A stretch of DNA of 64,000 bases from Zygaena filipendulae (GCA_907165275.2 OU015673.1:8211001-8275000), one strand, 5' to 3'; positions 1 to 11,400 are shown, counted from the first letter of the stretch. A program made the numbers and translations. Notes: generated from the sequence alone by a model not told the origin.

Positions 1-206
1 ATAGAAAAGGACATACGGCTCTTTTTATCCTAGAATAAATACAAACGGGAGTTTGTTTGTTTATTATGCTTTCACACCTAAGTATACTCAACCGATTGTC
101 ATGAAATTTTGCATATGTGTTGTCAGGACGTAGGGTAGTACTTTTAATGGGAATTCCCCGCGGAAAATGCAAAATTAACGCGGGTGAAACCGCAGGGAAC
201 AGCTTG
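1..206 (-). repeat. Family H repeat fragments
   Basis: Two abutting pieces of the H repeat in reverse orientation. The first ends near base 40 and the second runs from a TTTGTTTGTTTATTATGC head to AACGCGGGTGAAACCGCAGG. The open frame here is incidental to the repeat. Confidence 0.6.
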
Positions 207-567
207 TATTACATATATGTATTTGTATATAGGTATCTTTTATTTTGCGTACCAAAACCGTTGTATTGTGTTAACATAGTTTTTTTTTCTATTATTTCTA
301 GTAAGTATTTCACAATAAAGTCGCTTTGTCTAGATTAAGCGGATAAGCATTAGCGTTTATTCCGCTTATCCGGCTTCTGGGCTCGATGCTTATGACTCGC
401 GCCGCCCCCAGGCCCCGCTCGCATCACCTAGCCGTTGAGATTTATCACGAGCGACGACGTATCGCCATAAAACCCAGCCGAGTGTGAAATAGGAGATCCT
501 GCACGTACTATTTATTATGATACTTGCCCTATGTATTTAAACGTACATCTAGATAGTGAAAAATCAC
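207..567. other. No recognisable feature
   Basis: AT-rich sequence followed by a short more GC-rich stretch near 370-480. I see no coding pattern and no family I recognise. Confidence 0.5.
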
Positions 568-845
568 GACCGGATTGGCGCAGTACGTCACCATGCCTGC
601 TCGCTAATCAATAGGTTCCGGGTTCGATTCCCGGTGGGGGTGGACTTTGTGTGATGGACACAGGGTTTCATTTTCTAGTCTGGGTGTGTATTTATATATC
701 TATAGTATGATATATATGTAATAATATGTGTAGTATATACCACGTTTGCTTGGTTTCCATGACACAAGCTTATAGCTTAGTGTGGGATCAAATAGATCTG
801 TGTGTTGTGAAGTGGATTATACAATTTTTTTTAATAATTTTTGTA
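568..845 (+). mobile_element. tRNA-derived SINE
   Basis: The head resembles a tRNA: an A-box-like TGGCGCAGT near 576 and a perfect B box GGTTCGATTCC at 621-631, which together would form an internal RNA polymerase III promoter. A body of about 190 bp follows and ends in TGTGTTGTGAAGTGGATTAT plus an AT-rich tail. Another copy of the 3' part lies at 25,648-25,741 in reverse, and the same tail is embedded in the LTR retrotransposon ORF near 45,650. It is not a functional tRNA gene because the acceptor arms do not pair and there is no proper anticodon arm. Confidence 0.7.
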
Positions 846-954
846 ATACATCCCCTAAGAGGATTGAAGACGAAAATACACGTTTAAAATAAATTTTGAA
901 GAAATATGACACACGGGTGATACTTTTACAGCTACATAATACCTAATATATAAC

Positions 955-1170
955 ACTAGTTGTGCCCCGCGGTTTCACCCGCGTTAATTTCAGAGTTCCC
1001 GCGGGAATTCCGGGATAAAAAGTACCCTATGTGTTAATCTGATGTATAAGCTATATTATTGTATAAAGTTTCATTTAAATCCATCCAGTAGTTTTTGCGT
1101 GAAAGAGTAAAAAACATCCATCCATCCATCCATACATACAAACTTTCACGTTTATAATATTAATAGGATT
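955..1170 (+). repeat. Family H repeat, complete copy
   Basis: Forward copy from ACTAGTTGTGCCCCGCGG through the GTTCCCGCGGGAATTCC core and a (CATC)n run to a TTATAATATTAATAGGAT end. It is a good reference for the full length of the family. The class is not certain; the asymmetric ends suggest a retroposed or 3'-end-derived repeat. Confidence 0.7.
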
Positions 1171-1904
1171 TTTTTGGACTAAAAACTTACAAATTTCATC
1201 AGCAGAGGGAGGCAGACAAAGCTACGAAGAAATAGCTGTAGTGTCGATATAAATTCCTATTTACAGTACAAATGCCAGCGACAAGCGTCGTATTAATCAA
1301 AGGAATTAGCGAACGTCTCCCGTCGCCGTCACTCGGAATATTTCGTACAATATTAACATAAGCCTTCGGTATTAAAATGAGCGGCAAATTTGCACTGTTT
1401 AACTCGCAATTTATTTTTATTTCACATATTTTGGCACGCCTCTGTTAAGAATCTGCTGTTCCCGAATCTAAGGGCGCGTTCACACGAGATACGTCATTGA
1501 CGATTCGTCAAAAAACACGATTACCTCATGACGGACGGACGTTCACATTGCATACGGAATAGCGTTTTTTCACGATTCGTCATTGAATTGATCTTCACAT
1601 CTGTTTCGTGAATCGTGTCCAACGGGGCTAAGGTGCGCAACACGATAAAATTTTATCGAGCCATTTTATCGATTCTCGTCGACATATTGTATGGCTTTGT
1701 CGACGAGAATCCATAAAATGGCTCATGGCTAAATGGCTAAATGTGTGTAAAGCGATTGAGCGGCGAGTGCCTTGACAGGTTTTCTTTTTGAATGATTTTT
1801 TTTTTTAAACTTATGAACATATTTATAATGGTGTATATTTTCAACCCTATAACTATTTGCAGCTAATTTTGCCACATGTATAAAAGCGAGAGGTCACTGG
1901 CTCA
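1171..1904. other. No gene; short hairpin only
   Basis: No coding pattern. The only structure I see is the inverted repeat listed at 1,658-1,724 and a looser set of inverted CGATTCGTCA words near 1,500-1,620. Confidence 0.5.
1658..1724. repeat. Inverted repeat (hairpin)
   Basis: GAGCCATTTTATCGATTCTC on the left is mirrored by GAGAATCCATAAAATGGCTC on the right around a short loop, giving a stem of about 27 bp. Probably a remnant of a foldback element. Confidence 0.6.
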
Positions 1905-2065
1905 CTGATTAAATTCGAAATATCAAAAACTACTTGACCAATGAAGTAAAAATTTGGCAAGAAGATAGTTTATATTATATGAGACGTCCGCTTAGAACGA
2001 ACTTCACGGAGTTCCCGCGGGGGCTCCAAATTAAAGTGGATGAAATTGTAGGTAACAGCTAGTCT
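1905..2065 (-). repeat. Family H repeat, diverged
   Basis: Recognisable by GAGTTCCCGCGGGGGCTCC and the GTAACAGCTAGT end. The middle is strongly diverged. Confidence 0.5.
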
Positions 2066-2288
2066 ACTAGACATAAATTGTCTTCCCATAATTATTCATT
2101 TATTTCCCTCACTATAAAAATAAGAATCATTACAATATGTCGCCAAGTTATAGCAAATATCAAAATATAACAGTTACATAGGTAGCTAGTTGTTGTATTT
2201 TATTCACACAATAGAGAGAATAACAAAAGAAAATATCCCAAATACGTAAATTATGAACAAAAACCATGTAAAATAATGATCGATATCA

Positions 2289-2596
2289 ATAGGGATGTGG
2301 ACTACTTTTGAAAATCAAAATTCTAATTAGTCCGTCAGTTAGAAAATAAAAAAACAATAGACACGTATTTATTGCTTTTTCAAATAAATTAAAATATACA
2401 GAGATAAAGCGCATTAAAGTTTAGGGTGAGGGGATCGTGACGTCACTAACCGCAAAACCGCCATACAAACTGTCAGAATAGTGACGTCACGTCGCCGTTA
2501 TTTTTTGATTACGTAAAAAAAGAAAAAATACGTGTCCAATATTTTTTAATAATCTACAAGACGGACTAAAAAATAAAAATTAGTCCACATGCCCAT
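2289..2596 (-). mobile_element. Family A palindromic MITE
   Basis: Reverse copy running from AGGGATGTGGACTAC to TAGTCCACATGCCC. Both TGACGTCA sites are intact. About 22 bp beside the second site, present in other copies, is missing. Confidence 0.8.
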
Positions 2597-2722
2597 TAAC
2601 AATAAAATATTTATAACCAACAATTATTATTTCTATACACATACATAGTTGTGTTTGAGATTACATAATAAGTATTTGACTACAATTCCGATTTTGATAA
2701 TGTGCAAATTTTATAAATAGTA

Positions 2723-2953
2723 CTAGCTGTCCCCCGCGATTTCATCCGCGGTAATTTCGGAGTTCCCGCGGAGGTTGCGGGAAAAAAGTACTCAATGTCC
2801 TTCAGTTCTCGAGGGAATTCTGGGATAAAAACTAACCTATCTTTTAAGTTGGACCATATTATAAACGGTTGCAAAATTTTATCAAAATCCGTTCAGTAGT
2901 TTCGGAGTCCATCGCGGACAAACAACGTGACACGTGATTTATATATATTAGAT
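2723..2953 (+). repeat. Family H repeat
   Basis: Forward copy starting CTAGCTGTCCCCCGCG, with the core GAGTTCCCGCGGAGG and the TTCAGTAGTTTCGGAG segment. It ends near ATATATATTAGATT. Confidence 0.65.
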
Positions 2954-3274
2954 TAAGATAAGATTATGTAATATATAAACAAACGTTCAGCAATTAAAAC
3001 AATCAATAAAAAATGGCGTCTCTCCGTCGGCCATTTTCATTTTTCCATCGAACCTAAAGCACAGCTGACGCTTCATTTTAGCCGATTGGTCGTACCGATA
3101 TTAAAGAACTGTCACTAAGTACTCCATGATGTGGGACGGACGAATGGGTAAAAGCTCAATTATTCTTCTGAGGGTAAAAGCGTATCTCTGCAACGTCACT
3201 CGCTACCGGTGTAGGTGATTGATCTGTTGAATACCTAATTTTGTAAAAAAAAAAATATAACATAATTATGGTTG

Positions 3275-3342
3275 ACTAGCTGTTCCCCGCTGTTTCACCC
3301 GCGTTAATATCGGAGATCCCGCGGGAATTCTGGGATAAAAAT
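3275..3342 (+). repeat. Family H repeat, 5' part only
   Basis: GACTAGCTGTTCCCCGCTG through GAATTCTGGGATAAAAA, then the similarity stops. Confidence 0.6.
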
Positions 3343-3481
3343 CAGACAGACAGAAAGATAGAAAAAAAAAATTAAAAATTGATTTTTGATGTTATTACCG
3401 TATATATAATACTTTCGTATGCATTTAGTGAAAAGCTGTTAATTTGGAATTACAAACAGACACTTAAATTTTATTTATGTC

Positions 3482-3677
3482 TAGATTAGCGGTTCCCTGA
3501 GGTTTCGCCCACGTCAATTTCGGAGTTCCCGCGGGAATTTCGGAATGAAAAGTAGCCTAGGATATCCTTTTGAGTATTCCTGACACCATGTATGAAACAT
3601 TTCATGATGATCGGTTAAGTAGTTAAGGGGAAAGCGTAACAAACCGATAAACTCACATTTATTATAGTAAGGATTTT
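3482..3677 (+). repeat. Family H repeat
   Basis: Forward copy with GTTTCGCCCACG, GAGTTCCCGCGGGAATTTC and the ATGATGATCGGTTAAGTAG segment, ending TTATTATAGTAAGGATT. Confidence 0.65.
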
Positions 3678-3817
3678 TTACGCTCACTTTCAACGGTACC
3701 GGAATATCCTCCACTCCGTCAATGATAGTAAAAGCGGGATTACCCCTTGCAGTTACCGCCTTAACGGATTAAACCCGTAATTATGCTTCACTATTTAACA
3801 ACCATTTTTGCACAATT

Positions 3818-4030
3818 AGAAGAAGAAGAAGAAGAAAATACATTTATTTCAGCACAACACACAAGAAAAAGAAACGAACATGAACAGTGCCTATTCTAAA
3901 TTTGTGCGCATATCATATCTCTCGCATACTCTGCCGAAAGGGTCATCAGCTCAGCATTATCTAGGTCTGTTGTCACGCACGGAATTACTCCTCTTTCCGT
4001 GAACCGATCACAATGAATGAGACATTTCAA
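3818..4030 (-). mobile_element. Possible LINE 3' end
   Basis: A (GAA)n run followed by ATACATTTATTTCAGCACAA. On the minus strand this reads as a polyadenylation-like end with a short tandem tail. The class is not certain. Confidence 0.35.
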
Positions 4031-4068
4031 GTTAGACTCTCAGCTAGGCTTGTGTAAAATCCAGTTCA

Positions 4069-4397
4069 ATGGGCATGTTGACTAATTTTTATTTTTTAGT
4101 CCGTCTTGTAGATTATTAAAAAATATTGGAGACGTATTTTTTCTTTTTTTACGTAATCAAAAAAAAACGGCGATATATTGAGTTGAAATTTCGCGTGACG
4201 TCACTATTCTGACAGTTTGTATGGCGGTTTTAGAGGTTAGTGACGTCACGAGCCCCTCACCCTAAACTTTAATGCGCTTTATCTCTGTATATTTTAATTT
4301 ATTTAAAAAAGCAATAAATACGTGTCTATTGTTTTTTTATTTTCTAACTGACGGACTAATTAGAATTTTGATTTTCAAAAGTAGTCCACATCCCTAT
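4069..4397 (+). mobile_element. Family A palindromic MITE
   Basis: Full forward copy from ATGGGCATGTTGACTAATTT to AGTAGTCCACATCCCTAT, with both TGACGTCA sites. The short open frame starting near 4,272 recurs in several copies because of their shared sequence and is not evidence of a gene. Confidence 0.85.
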
Positions 4398-5004
4398 TCT
4401 CTCCGGCAGAGAAACAGTAGCATACAAAGGTACTTACTGGGAGGTAAGTATATCTATCACCAGACTTATTATCTTCCGAATATCTTAAAGGTAGTAATAA
4501 TATACAGCGTCACTTCAAATATCAGTTTTATAAATGAGGATTATCGTAACGCATTCCCCTGAAACAACGTCAACCCGCCCTGAGGCATCCAAAAAAAAGG
4601 AGTCCGCTAAAAGATCGGCCAATAATCTCCGAATTGCCCCGGGCCATTGTCGTCGCTTCGATTCCCGGCTCCAAGTATTTATTGGTCGTAAACAAAACGC
4701 ACAATGGGCCCCATAAAGGAGCCGAGTACGTACAATAACAATGAATTGGTGTGTTTTCAATACACAATACACGCAAATATTAAAGTGATTCGATTTGAAT
4801 TCTCGCAAAAGATCTCGTTTTCGCAATGGGCAAATGTCTGATTGGAATTTTCCTTTCGCTTGATGTCGCCCGAGGTCACCTCGCCCGGGCAATTACATCA
4901 ATTATCATATCCACTGATAGACATCCATTGCTTTCTTTATTTTAATCGCTTTCTAAGTCTTTGGGATGAAATTTGGATTTTTTTTTGTCTCGGTTACCAT
5001 CGCA
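4398..5004. other. No recognisable gene
   Basis: Contains overlapping short open frames on both strands around 4,515-4,892, none with a domain I recognise. A TTCGATTCCCGG word near 4,657 resembles a B box but has no A box at a suitable distance. Confidence 0.45.
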
Positions 5005-5333
5005 ATGGGCATGTTGACTAATTTTTATTTTTTAGTCCGTCTTGTAAATTATGAAAAAATATTGGACACGTATTTTTTCTTTTTTTATGTTATTAAAAAA
5101 ATAAAGGCGATACATTGAGTTGGAATTTCGCGAGACGTCACTATCCGGACAGTTTGTATGGAGGTTAAAGCAGTTAGTGACGTCACGACCCCTCACCCTT
5201 AACTTTAATGAGCTTTATCTCTATATATTTTAATTTATTTGAAAAAGCAATAAATACGTGTCTGTTTTTTGTTTATTTTCTAACTGACGGACTAATTATA
5301 ATTTTGATTTTCAAAAGTAGTCAACATCCCCAT
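5005..5333 (+). mobile_element. Family A palindromic MITE
   Basis: Forward copy ending AACATCCCCAT, with both TGACGTCA sites. It is somewhat diverged in the first half. Confidence 0.85.
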
Positions 5334-6304
5334 TGTCGTGCTATCCAACTTTCTTCGGGTAGCGAAAATTAATTAAATAAATAAATAAAAAACCATTTAT
5401 TGCAAAAAAAACGTAAAAATCATGCGTGTAGATACAAAAAAAAAAACCTAAAAATTTCCACTAATTATTTGCCTACAAGACCAGCTACATAAATAAGAAT
5501 AATGGTATTTTATAAGTTTATAATAACTTAATGACCAGAATGGTTGCTCAGACTCGCAAGTGTGATACACCAGTAAAAGATCCATCTCATTCTCAATATG
5601 AAGCTGTGTTAAGAACGGCTCTAAAATTTAGTTGAGGGTCAAGTAAACTGGAGAAAGAAGAGTTGTATCAAAAACACTATAAAAATAAGAGTTTAAAAAT
5701 AAGGAAAAATGCTAACCATAAGTAAAAGAAGAAAACTTAAAAGAACAATTTTAAACATTTACATACGAGAAGACCGATCGTAGAAGTACCGAAACTAAGC
5801 CGAGAGTTTTATCAGAGTTCAACACGAGATGCGTGTACTTCTGAGTTCTGACCGCCATATACTTAACGTACCTACTTCAGCGTTGATGTTGCGTAGTTTA
5901 CGGATTGTTTTTTTACAAAAGTTTTATCTTATCTTCTTTAATTTGTTAGAAGACACATCAATTTAAATTGCTCAAAGCTCCCCAGTCCCCTGATAGACGA
6001 TCTAAGATCGTTGCGAATAGTTTGCAAGTCCCAACTGATAACTTCAGGTTGAAACAGTGGCTTTTACAGTCGGTTTGTTACTTCACGATACAATCAGGCT
6101 GTGAGCGATCTAGGTGACCTGAGCCTTACCCATTGTAACATCATTTTAGCATCGAATAAGTATGGTTATGGTATTTTTCTTCAATGACGGCAAAAGTTGC
6201 CATTTATATCCCTCTCGCGAGCTTTGAATTTCTCTCGGAAACACTATAATGTCTTTTACCAAAATGAATCTTAAATATTATAAATGCAGAAGTAACTCTG
6301 TCTT
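5334..6304. other. No recognisable gene
   Basis: Unremarkable sequence. The ATAAATAAATAAAAAACC run near 5,370 could be a reverse-strand LINE tail, but nothing upstream confirms it. Confidence 0.4.
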
Positions 6305-6748
6305 TTACCTACTCACGCATTAATTACTCAACCGATTAATGGGCATGTTGACTAATTTTTATTTTTTAGTTCGTCTTGTAGATTATGAAAAAATATTGGA
6401 CACGTATTTTTTCTTTTTTTACGTAATCAAAAAATAACGGCGATATATGAGTTGAAATTTCGCGTGACGTCACTATTCTGTCACGTCACGACCCCCTCAC
6501 CCTAAACTTTATTGCGCTTTATCTCTGTATATTTTAATTTATTTGAAAAAGCAAAAATACGTGTCTATCCATTTTTTATTTTCTAACTGACGGACTAATT
6601 AGAATTTTGATTTTTAAAAGTAGTCCACATCCCCATTATTATCATAAAATTTTGCATATACCTACATTCATACAGGGTATTTTTATCTCGGAATTCCCCT
6701 GTAACCCCAAAATTAATTCGAGTGGAACCGCGGCAAACAGCTAGTGTT
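6305..6748 (-). repeat. Family H repeat split by a family A MITE
   Basis: The H copy reads ACTCAACCGATTA, is interrupted at 6,339-6,636, and resumes with ATCATAAAATTTTGCATA through GTGGAACCGCGGCAAACAGC. The nesting shows that the MITE inserted after the H copy. Confidence 0.7.
6339..6636 (+). mobile_element. Family A MITE with central deletion
   Basis: Nested in an H repeat. The spacer between the two TGACGTCA sites has collapsed, so only one site is intact (GTGACGTCAC) and the other is reduced to GTCACGTCAC. Confidence 0.85.
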
Positions 6749-7325
6749 TCCTACAATATCGACTTGGATATCAAGAAGGTTCTACGTATATTTCAATACA
6801 TTAAGTTAGATACGACTGAAGCGTGTTCTAAAACAGGCACAACAGATTCATAAAAAATTAGAATTCGTATTTATATACATATATAAGGGTTCCGTACCTC
6901 AATAGGAAAAAAGAAACTTTATATAATAATATAATCACTTCGTTGTCCTTCTGTCTGTCTATCCAGTTTGTATTGGGAATAAGGTTTTAATAATCTTTAA
7001 AAAAAAGAAATGTTATAAAATAATTTTCAACTCTTGTAACGTTTCGAAAACAATTCAAGAGCTTTTACCGTGGTACGGCAAATATCTAATATAGAGGTAT
7101 AAATAGTTCAGGTATAAATAGTTCACGTGACCTAGTGGGACCTCTGCCCACAACCTAGGCTTCTAGGCTTTGTTTGCCTAGTACTTTGCAGGCTGTAGTC
7201 ATTCAAAGTGTCCCCATTTGTATTACTGTCTAGAATCGTCTAGATAGTGCACGCTATCCCAATTACGGAGGCACTGAAGTGCGCTAGTTTTTTTTTTCTT
7301 TACTATTATTATAAAGAGGTAAAGT
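6749..7325. other. No recognisable gene
   Basis: No coding pattern. A GGTATAAATAGTTCA word is tandemly repeated near 7,100. I see no other structure. Confidence 0.45.
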
Positions 7326-7500
7326 TTAATAATAATAATAAAAATAAACTCTTTATTGAACACCACTTAAAATAAACAATTACAAAAACAATTTTACTAC
7401 AAAGTGTAACAATCGGCGGTCTTATCGCTCAGAGCGATCTCTTCCAGACAACCATGGGGTGCATAGGGAAAATGATAGTCTAGAAGGAAGGCGGTGTTAT
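7326..7500 (-). mobile_element. LINE 3' end
   Basis: The minus strand reads GGTTGTCTGGAAGAGATCGC, then AATAAAGAG and a (TTA)n tail. The same 3' UTR block is present at 38,090-38,150 next to a reverse-transcriptase C-terminus, which identifies the class. Confidence 0.6.
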
Positions 7501-7539
7501 AATATATAATAATACTCAACATAAACATATAAACAATAT

Positions 7540-7632
7540 ATAAGTATATACTACACTCGTTTTAAGACTCACGCTTGTACTTGTTTTATCTTTATGGTAT
7601 CAAATAAACTTTTTTCTATTCTATTCTATTCT
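7540..7632 (+). mobile_element. LINE 3' tail with (TTCTA)n
   Basis: Forward-strand end reading CAAATAAACTTTTTTCTATT followed by a TTCTA tandem. The same tail type is found at 51,855-51,893 and, in reverse, at 38,025. It lies tail to tail with the reverse LINE end to its left. Confidence 0.5.
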
Positions 7633-7786
7633 ACATATACATATGTTTGTTGTAGGGGGTAATCTCTGGATTTACTGAACCGTTTTTTGAAAAAAAAATT
7701 ACCAATAGAAAGCCACGTTATTTGTGAGTGTCATAGGCTATATTGTGACCCGGAATTCCCGCGGTAACTCCGAAATCACCGTTACA
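7633..7786 (-). repeat. Family H repeat
   Basis: Reverse copy with GGGGGTAATCTCTGGATTTA, AGAAAGCCACGTTATTTGTG and GGAATTCCCGCGGTAACTCC. Confidence 0.65.
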
Positions 7787-7999
7787 TTTAGTCATTCAAT
7801 TTCATAGTCCTCTGTTGGCTATTTCATTAAAGTGTTTTTAGAATCAATACAGTGATTCCGGAGGTTATCCACTAAGAACAAACACAAAATTATTTGCACA
7901 GACTGAGATATGCACTATGGTTTGAAGTGGATATTTTTATTGCCATTTCAAGTGCAAACGTCATCAGTGACCTTGAGCTGAATAAAGTAACCCATATTT

Positions 8000-9306
8000 T
8001 TAACCCTGGAAAGATAATCTGCGTAAAATTGACGCATATGCGTTCGAAATATTGCTCTCTCGTTTTTAATTTTGCGAATCTGCTGCTGTGCTTTTAGGAC
8101 ATCTCTCACGTTGTTTAGACCTTTCGTGAGGCGCATATCTCACCGAGGTAAGTATCATCAATTTGGAAATATAACTACCACGTGAGTCAAAATGACGCAT
8201 GATTATCTTTTAAGTGATTTTTGAGATTTTTACCTAAATAGACATTCATGCTGTTTTTTTATCTGATGATACTTGTTACTTTATTTTATGTATTATTTGT
8301 ATATTTTCGTAATATCCTGATAAAATAATGCGATAATGGACAGTAGAATTTTGGGAAAAGATCGAATCCTGAGCGTTTTTTTAGAGCGTGATGACGAGGC
8401 CGTCTGTGAGGACATGAGAGTGAAGACGACGTGCAGAGTGACTTCGAAGAAGGTTTTATGACTAAGGAGAGAGAAGACAAGGCGACGTCCAGCAGAAACG
8501 AACCCTTACACGAAGAAATGATTCAACAACTGGCTTCTTCCTCTGCTTCTCATCGAATACTAAACTTGCCAAAGCAGACTGCTAGAGGCAAGGATTGCTG
8601 GTCGACTTTGAAGGTCACAAGACGTAGCAGAGTATCAGCACTGAATATTGTTAGATCTGTCATCTATATGATCCTCTCAAGATTCAATTTTTTTTACTGA
8701 TGAAATAATATCTATCAAAATTGTAAGATGGACAAATACCGAGATATCGTTGGAACGGAAATCTATGATCTTTGCTACATTTCGTGACAAGAATGAATGA
8801 ATTCGTGCTTTGATTGGCATCCCGATGATGACAGCAGTGAGGAAAAATACTACAGAAAGCAAATGCATCGTGAAAATGCAAAAAATCTATTTGCCGACAA
8901 CATAATATACCTGGATATGGATGAAAGTTGTATCTGACTTATCTGAATATTACTGTATGTTCCTATCATATTATGATATATATAATGTCTTTATTACTGA
9001 GTTAATAACTTAAAATGACTGATTATTAGAAAAAAATGTTATTTATGATAAAAGAAAAAATATTCCAAATTTTTGTTGATTTTTGAAGACGTTTTATGGT
9101 TCGGCCTTGTTTTTATATAATAAATATATATAATTATATTAATTATAGTATTTATCATTTTATCAGAGTGTAAAAAATAATACTGGTAAAGTTTATTTAA
9201 ATCAATAAATAAAAAATCACATTACAACTACTTAAAACTTATGAGTCAATTTTACGCATGATTATCTTCTACGTACAACAAAATATGATTATCTTTCTAG
9301 GGTTAA
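8000..9306 (+). mobile_element. Internally deleted piggyBac element
   Basis: The element spans 8,004-9,302 and is flanked on both sides by the TTAA target duplication (8,000-8,003 and 9,303-9,306). The left end is CCCTGGAAAGATA, a 3-bp spacer, then TGCGTAAAATTGACGCATA. The right end read inward is CCCTAGAAAGATA, a 31-bp spacer, then TGCGTAAAATTGACTCATA. This is the exact 13-bp terminal / 19-bp internal repeat architecture, with 3- and 31-bp spacers, known for lepidopteran piggyBac. At about 1.3 kb it is roughly half the usual 2.4-2.5 kb, so it is a non-autonomous derivative that would need transposase in trans. Confidence 0.92.
8336..8938 (+). pseudogene. piggyBac transposase remnant
   Basis: Decayed transposase inside the piggyBac element. 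From the ATG at 8,336 an acidic N-terminus can be read, shifted in frame near 8,420, and continuing in another frame through EDDVQSDFEEGF to TRRSRVSALNIVRS at about 8,613-8,656, the conserved N-terminal block of the family. A short piece resembling TDEIIS...KIVRWTNTEISLERKS...ATFRD...MTAVRK follows, with frame changes and an in-frame stop after DKNE. The next readable piece, near 8,857-8,938, is the Cys-rich C-terminal tail (KCKKSICRQHNI, then ESCI and a stop). The whole DDD catalytic core between them is missing, so no active transposase can be made. Confidence 0.8.
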
Positions 9307-9454
9307 TAAAGTATCACCATATTTTTATCATACCAATAATAAGCCAACCAGGTTTCTTTGCAGCTACATAACAATAGATAATTGTTTGTTCTTGAACAAT
9401 TCTATCTATCGATGAAAACCGCATTGAAATTTGCGCAGTTTAAAAGATCTAACT
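9307..9454. other. No recognisable feature
   Basis: Short AT-rich spacer between the piggyBac element and a family E copy. Confidence 0.4.
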
Positions 9455-9684
9455 ATTCACTATGAGTCTACGACCATAACACGCCGCGTTAAGATAAGAC
9501 GCCGCAAAAACTGTTTTTCCCTCGCGATCAAAGAATTTTCACTTTAAAAAAATACATTTACAACGTATGTTATGTTAAACAGAATATTAATTTCTAATAT
9601 TTCGTCATCTGGAGCGGTCGGAATTGTGTTTTTAAGTGGCACGTTATGGGCATGGAATGTTGTTGGTCATAGAGAATAAGGGGC
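9455..9684. mobile_element. Family E repeat (MITE-like)
   Basis: Starts near CTATTCACTATGAG...ACCATAACACGCCGCG and ends GTTGTTGGTCATAGAGAATAAGG. The 40,383-40,604 copy has cleaner inverted ends. Probably a small non-autonomous DNA transposon. Confidence 0.55.
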
Positions 9685-9801
9685 CTGATCAATTGAAGCA
9701 TCAAAAGTTACATAAAAGGTACATATAGGCGGCACATAGATGGACAATGAACTCGGTGCTTGGGTTTAAAACCCGATAAAATACTGTAAAATGCTGGGTT
9801 T

Positions 9802-10009
9802 TATCCTACTACCAAACGCGAAAGTTTGTATGGATGGATGGATGTTTGTTACTCTTTCACGCAAAAACTACTGAATGGATTTTAAATGAAACTCTACAAT
9901 ATTATAGCTTATACATCAGATTAACACAAAGGGTACTTTACTTTTAATCCCGGAATTCCCGCGGAAATTCCGAAATCACCGCGGGTGAAACCGCGGGGCA
10001 CAGCTAGTA
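9802..10009 (-). repeat. Family H repeat, complete copy
   Basis: Reverse copy from TATCCTACTACCAAACGCGA through a (GGAT)n run to ACCGCGGGTGAAACCGCGGG and CACAGCTAGT. Confidence 0.7.
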
Positions 10010-10115
10010 TATTATTATTATCATTGTATGATGTAGCATAGGTTGTTTAACTAATAATATAAAACATATTATCTTCGGTAAACACACATTAAAGACGTCA
10101 CATAAGGACATAGAT

Positions 10116-10340
10116 AAGCGATAGTGTGTTAACCCACACTGGAGATATTTTGAGTAAATCGTGTTTTAAAATTATAGAGCCATCTTCTGTCAACATTTTT
10201 TATGTTCAATATTTAGTTACATACTTAAACAATGTAATAAGGTGAACACATAATTAAAAAACGTTCCCTAACTCTCAATAAATCGTTCTGAATAGGTAAC
10301 TTAATTTTGTGGGTTAACATGTTATTGCTTATCTACGTCC
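10116..10340. mobile_element. Family C MITE
   Basis: Terminal inverted repeats GGACATAGATAAGCGATA and, at the other end, TATTGCTTATCTACGTCC-like sequence extending to GTGTTAACCCACA. The flanks are ATAA on both sides, a 4-bp target duplication. Confidence 0.8.
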
Positions 10341-10538
10341 ATAAATAACTACACTGTTCTATTATTATGTATATATATATTTAGACAGCCCACACTATAA
10401 CTTAACTCCTAATGGCCTTGGGAATTGGTACAAGTTATAAGTTAATACGGGTGCAATGATTAGACAATGTTCAATTTAAGCAGTGCCCCAAATCTTATAA
10501 CTTTCTAAATGTGCGATTGGCTGTGGATGAAAAATAAA

Positions 10539-10902
10539 TATAGAACGTGTTAATGAATTAACTGGAAACTAGAAAGTAGTTTGTTCAGAATCGACTTACA
10601 AATCGATCGCACCATGTTATAATATAGGTTATATTTTTTCATTTTTACGAGTCCATGTCTAAATTATTTATTACAATAATTGGCGCGTACGCCGCCCGTA
10701 GCAAAAATCGAATCGGTCATTTGACGCGTAGGTGCGGGCGTAGCACTTGAAATTTCATAGATCGGTCACCTCCAAACTAAGGTTGAATAACTTTTAAACT
10801 ATAAATTTTTTCTAAAAAAATTTGATTTTTATCATATTATTGTTTATTTTCTTAAATGGGGTGTATCAGGTTTTTGGTTAATTCATTAACACGTTGTATA
10901 TA
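10539..10902. mobile_element. Family D repeat (MITE-like)
   Basis: The ends are GAACGTGTTAATGAATT and AATTCATTAACACGTTGTATA, inverted relative to each other. Related copies lie at 21,962-22,800 and 62,115-62,375. This copy gives the uninterrupted sequence at the place where the second copy carries an insertion. Confidence 0.7.
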
Positions 10903-11273
10903 AAATTAATATAGGGAATTGATTATTAGGAATTTTATCAATAGAAACCACATAATATATGTATAGGTACATTACATCTATAGGTACAACTTACAAAAGA
11001 ATGCTCTCTGTGATCAATATGATATTTTCTTTTTAATGATTTTTTTTGGGACGATTTTTTTTTGTATCCCCATTGGTATACAATATTTTATATATATATT
11101 TTTTCTTTTTTTTCTTTTTTTGTATTGGTACCTACCAAACAAAATTATAATTACAACAGCGACATCTGATTTCAAACAACAGGGTTTATATCGCAGAGCA
11201 AATAAATTAACTAGAGAGGGCATGAGGGCAGGCGCGCTACCGTTACAAAGGTTCTTCTTTTGCTGCCACCCCA
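10903..11273. other. No recognisable gene
   Basis: Very AT-rich with long T runs near 11,035-11,120. The open frames on both strands here are low-complexity. Confidence 0.5.
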
Positions 11274-11400
11274 AGTATATTTACCACAATATTCCCAAAA
11301 CTGCGAATTTTGAAAACAATGTGACTAAGTAAAAACATAACCATAAAGCGTTTAATAGATTTCTTTACGTTAGTGAATGTTTTAGTGCGTGATGAGTGGT
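11274..11400. repeat. Repeat with the empty site of foldback B
   Basis: The sequence TACCACAATATTCCCAAAA through AAAAACATAACCATAAAGC matches 13,488-13,535 plus 13,763-13,830, but without the foldback insertion found there. Confidence 0.7.

Noticed and set aside
568..645. tRNA gene
   Set aside because: B box and A-box-like words are present, but the acceptor stem does not pair and a SINE body follows directly.
1114..1135. CRISPR-like or array structure from (CATC)n and other short tandems
   Set aside because: These are simple repeats within family H copies. No direct repeats separated by unique spacers were found anywhere.
4272..4562. Recurring short ORF starting MRFISVYFNLFKKA in several places
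   Set aside because: It starts in family A copies and runs into unrelated flanks. It recurs only because the MITE sequence recurs.
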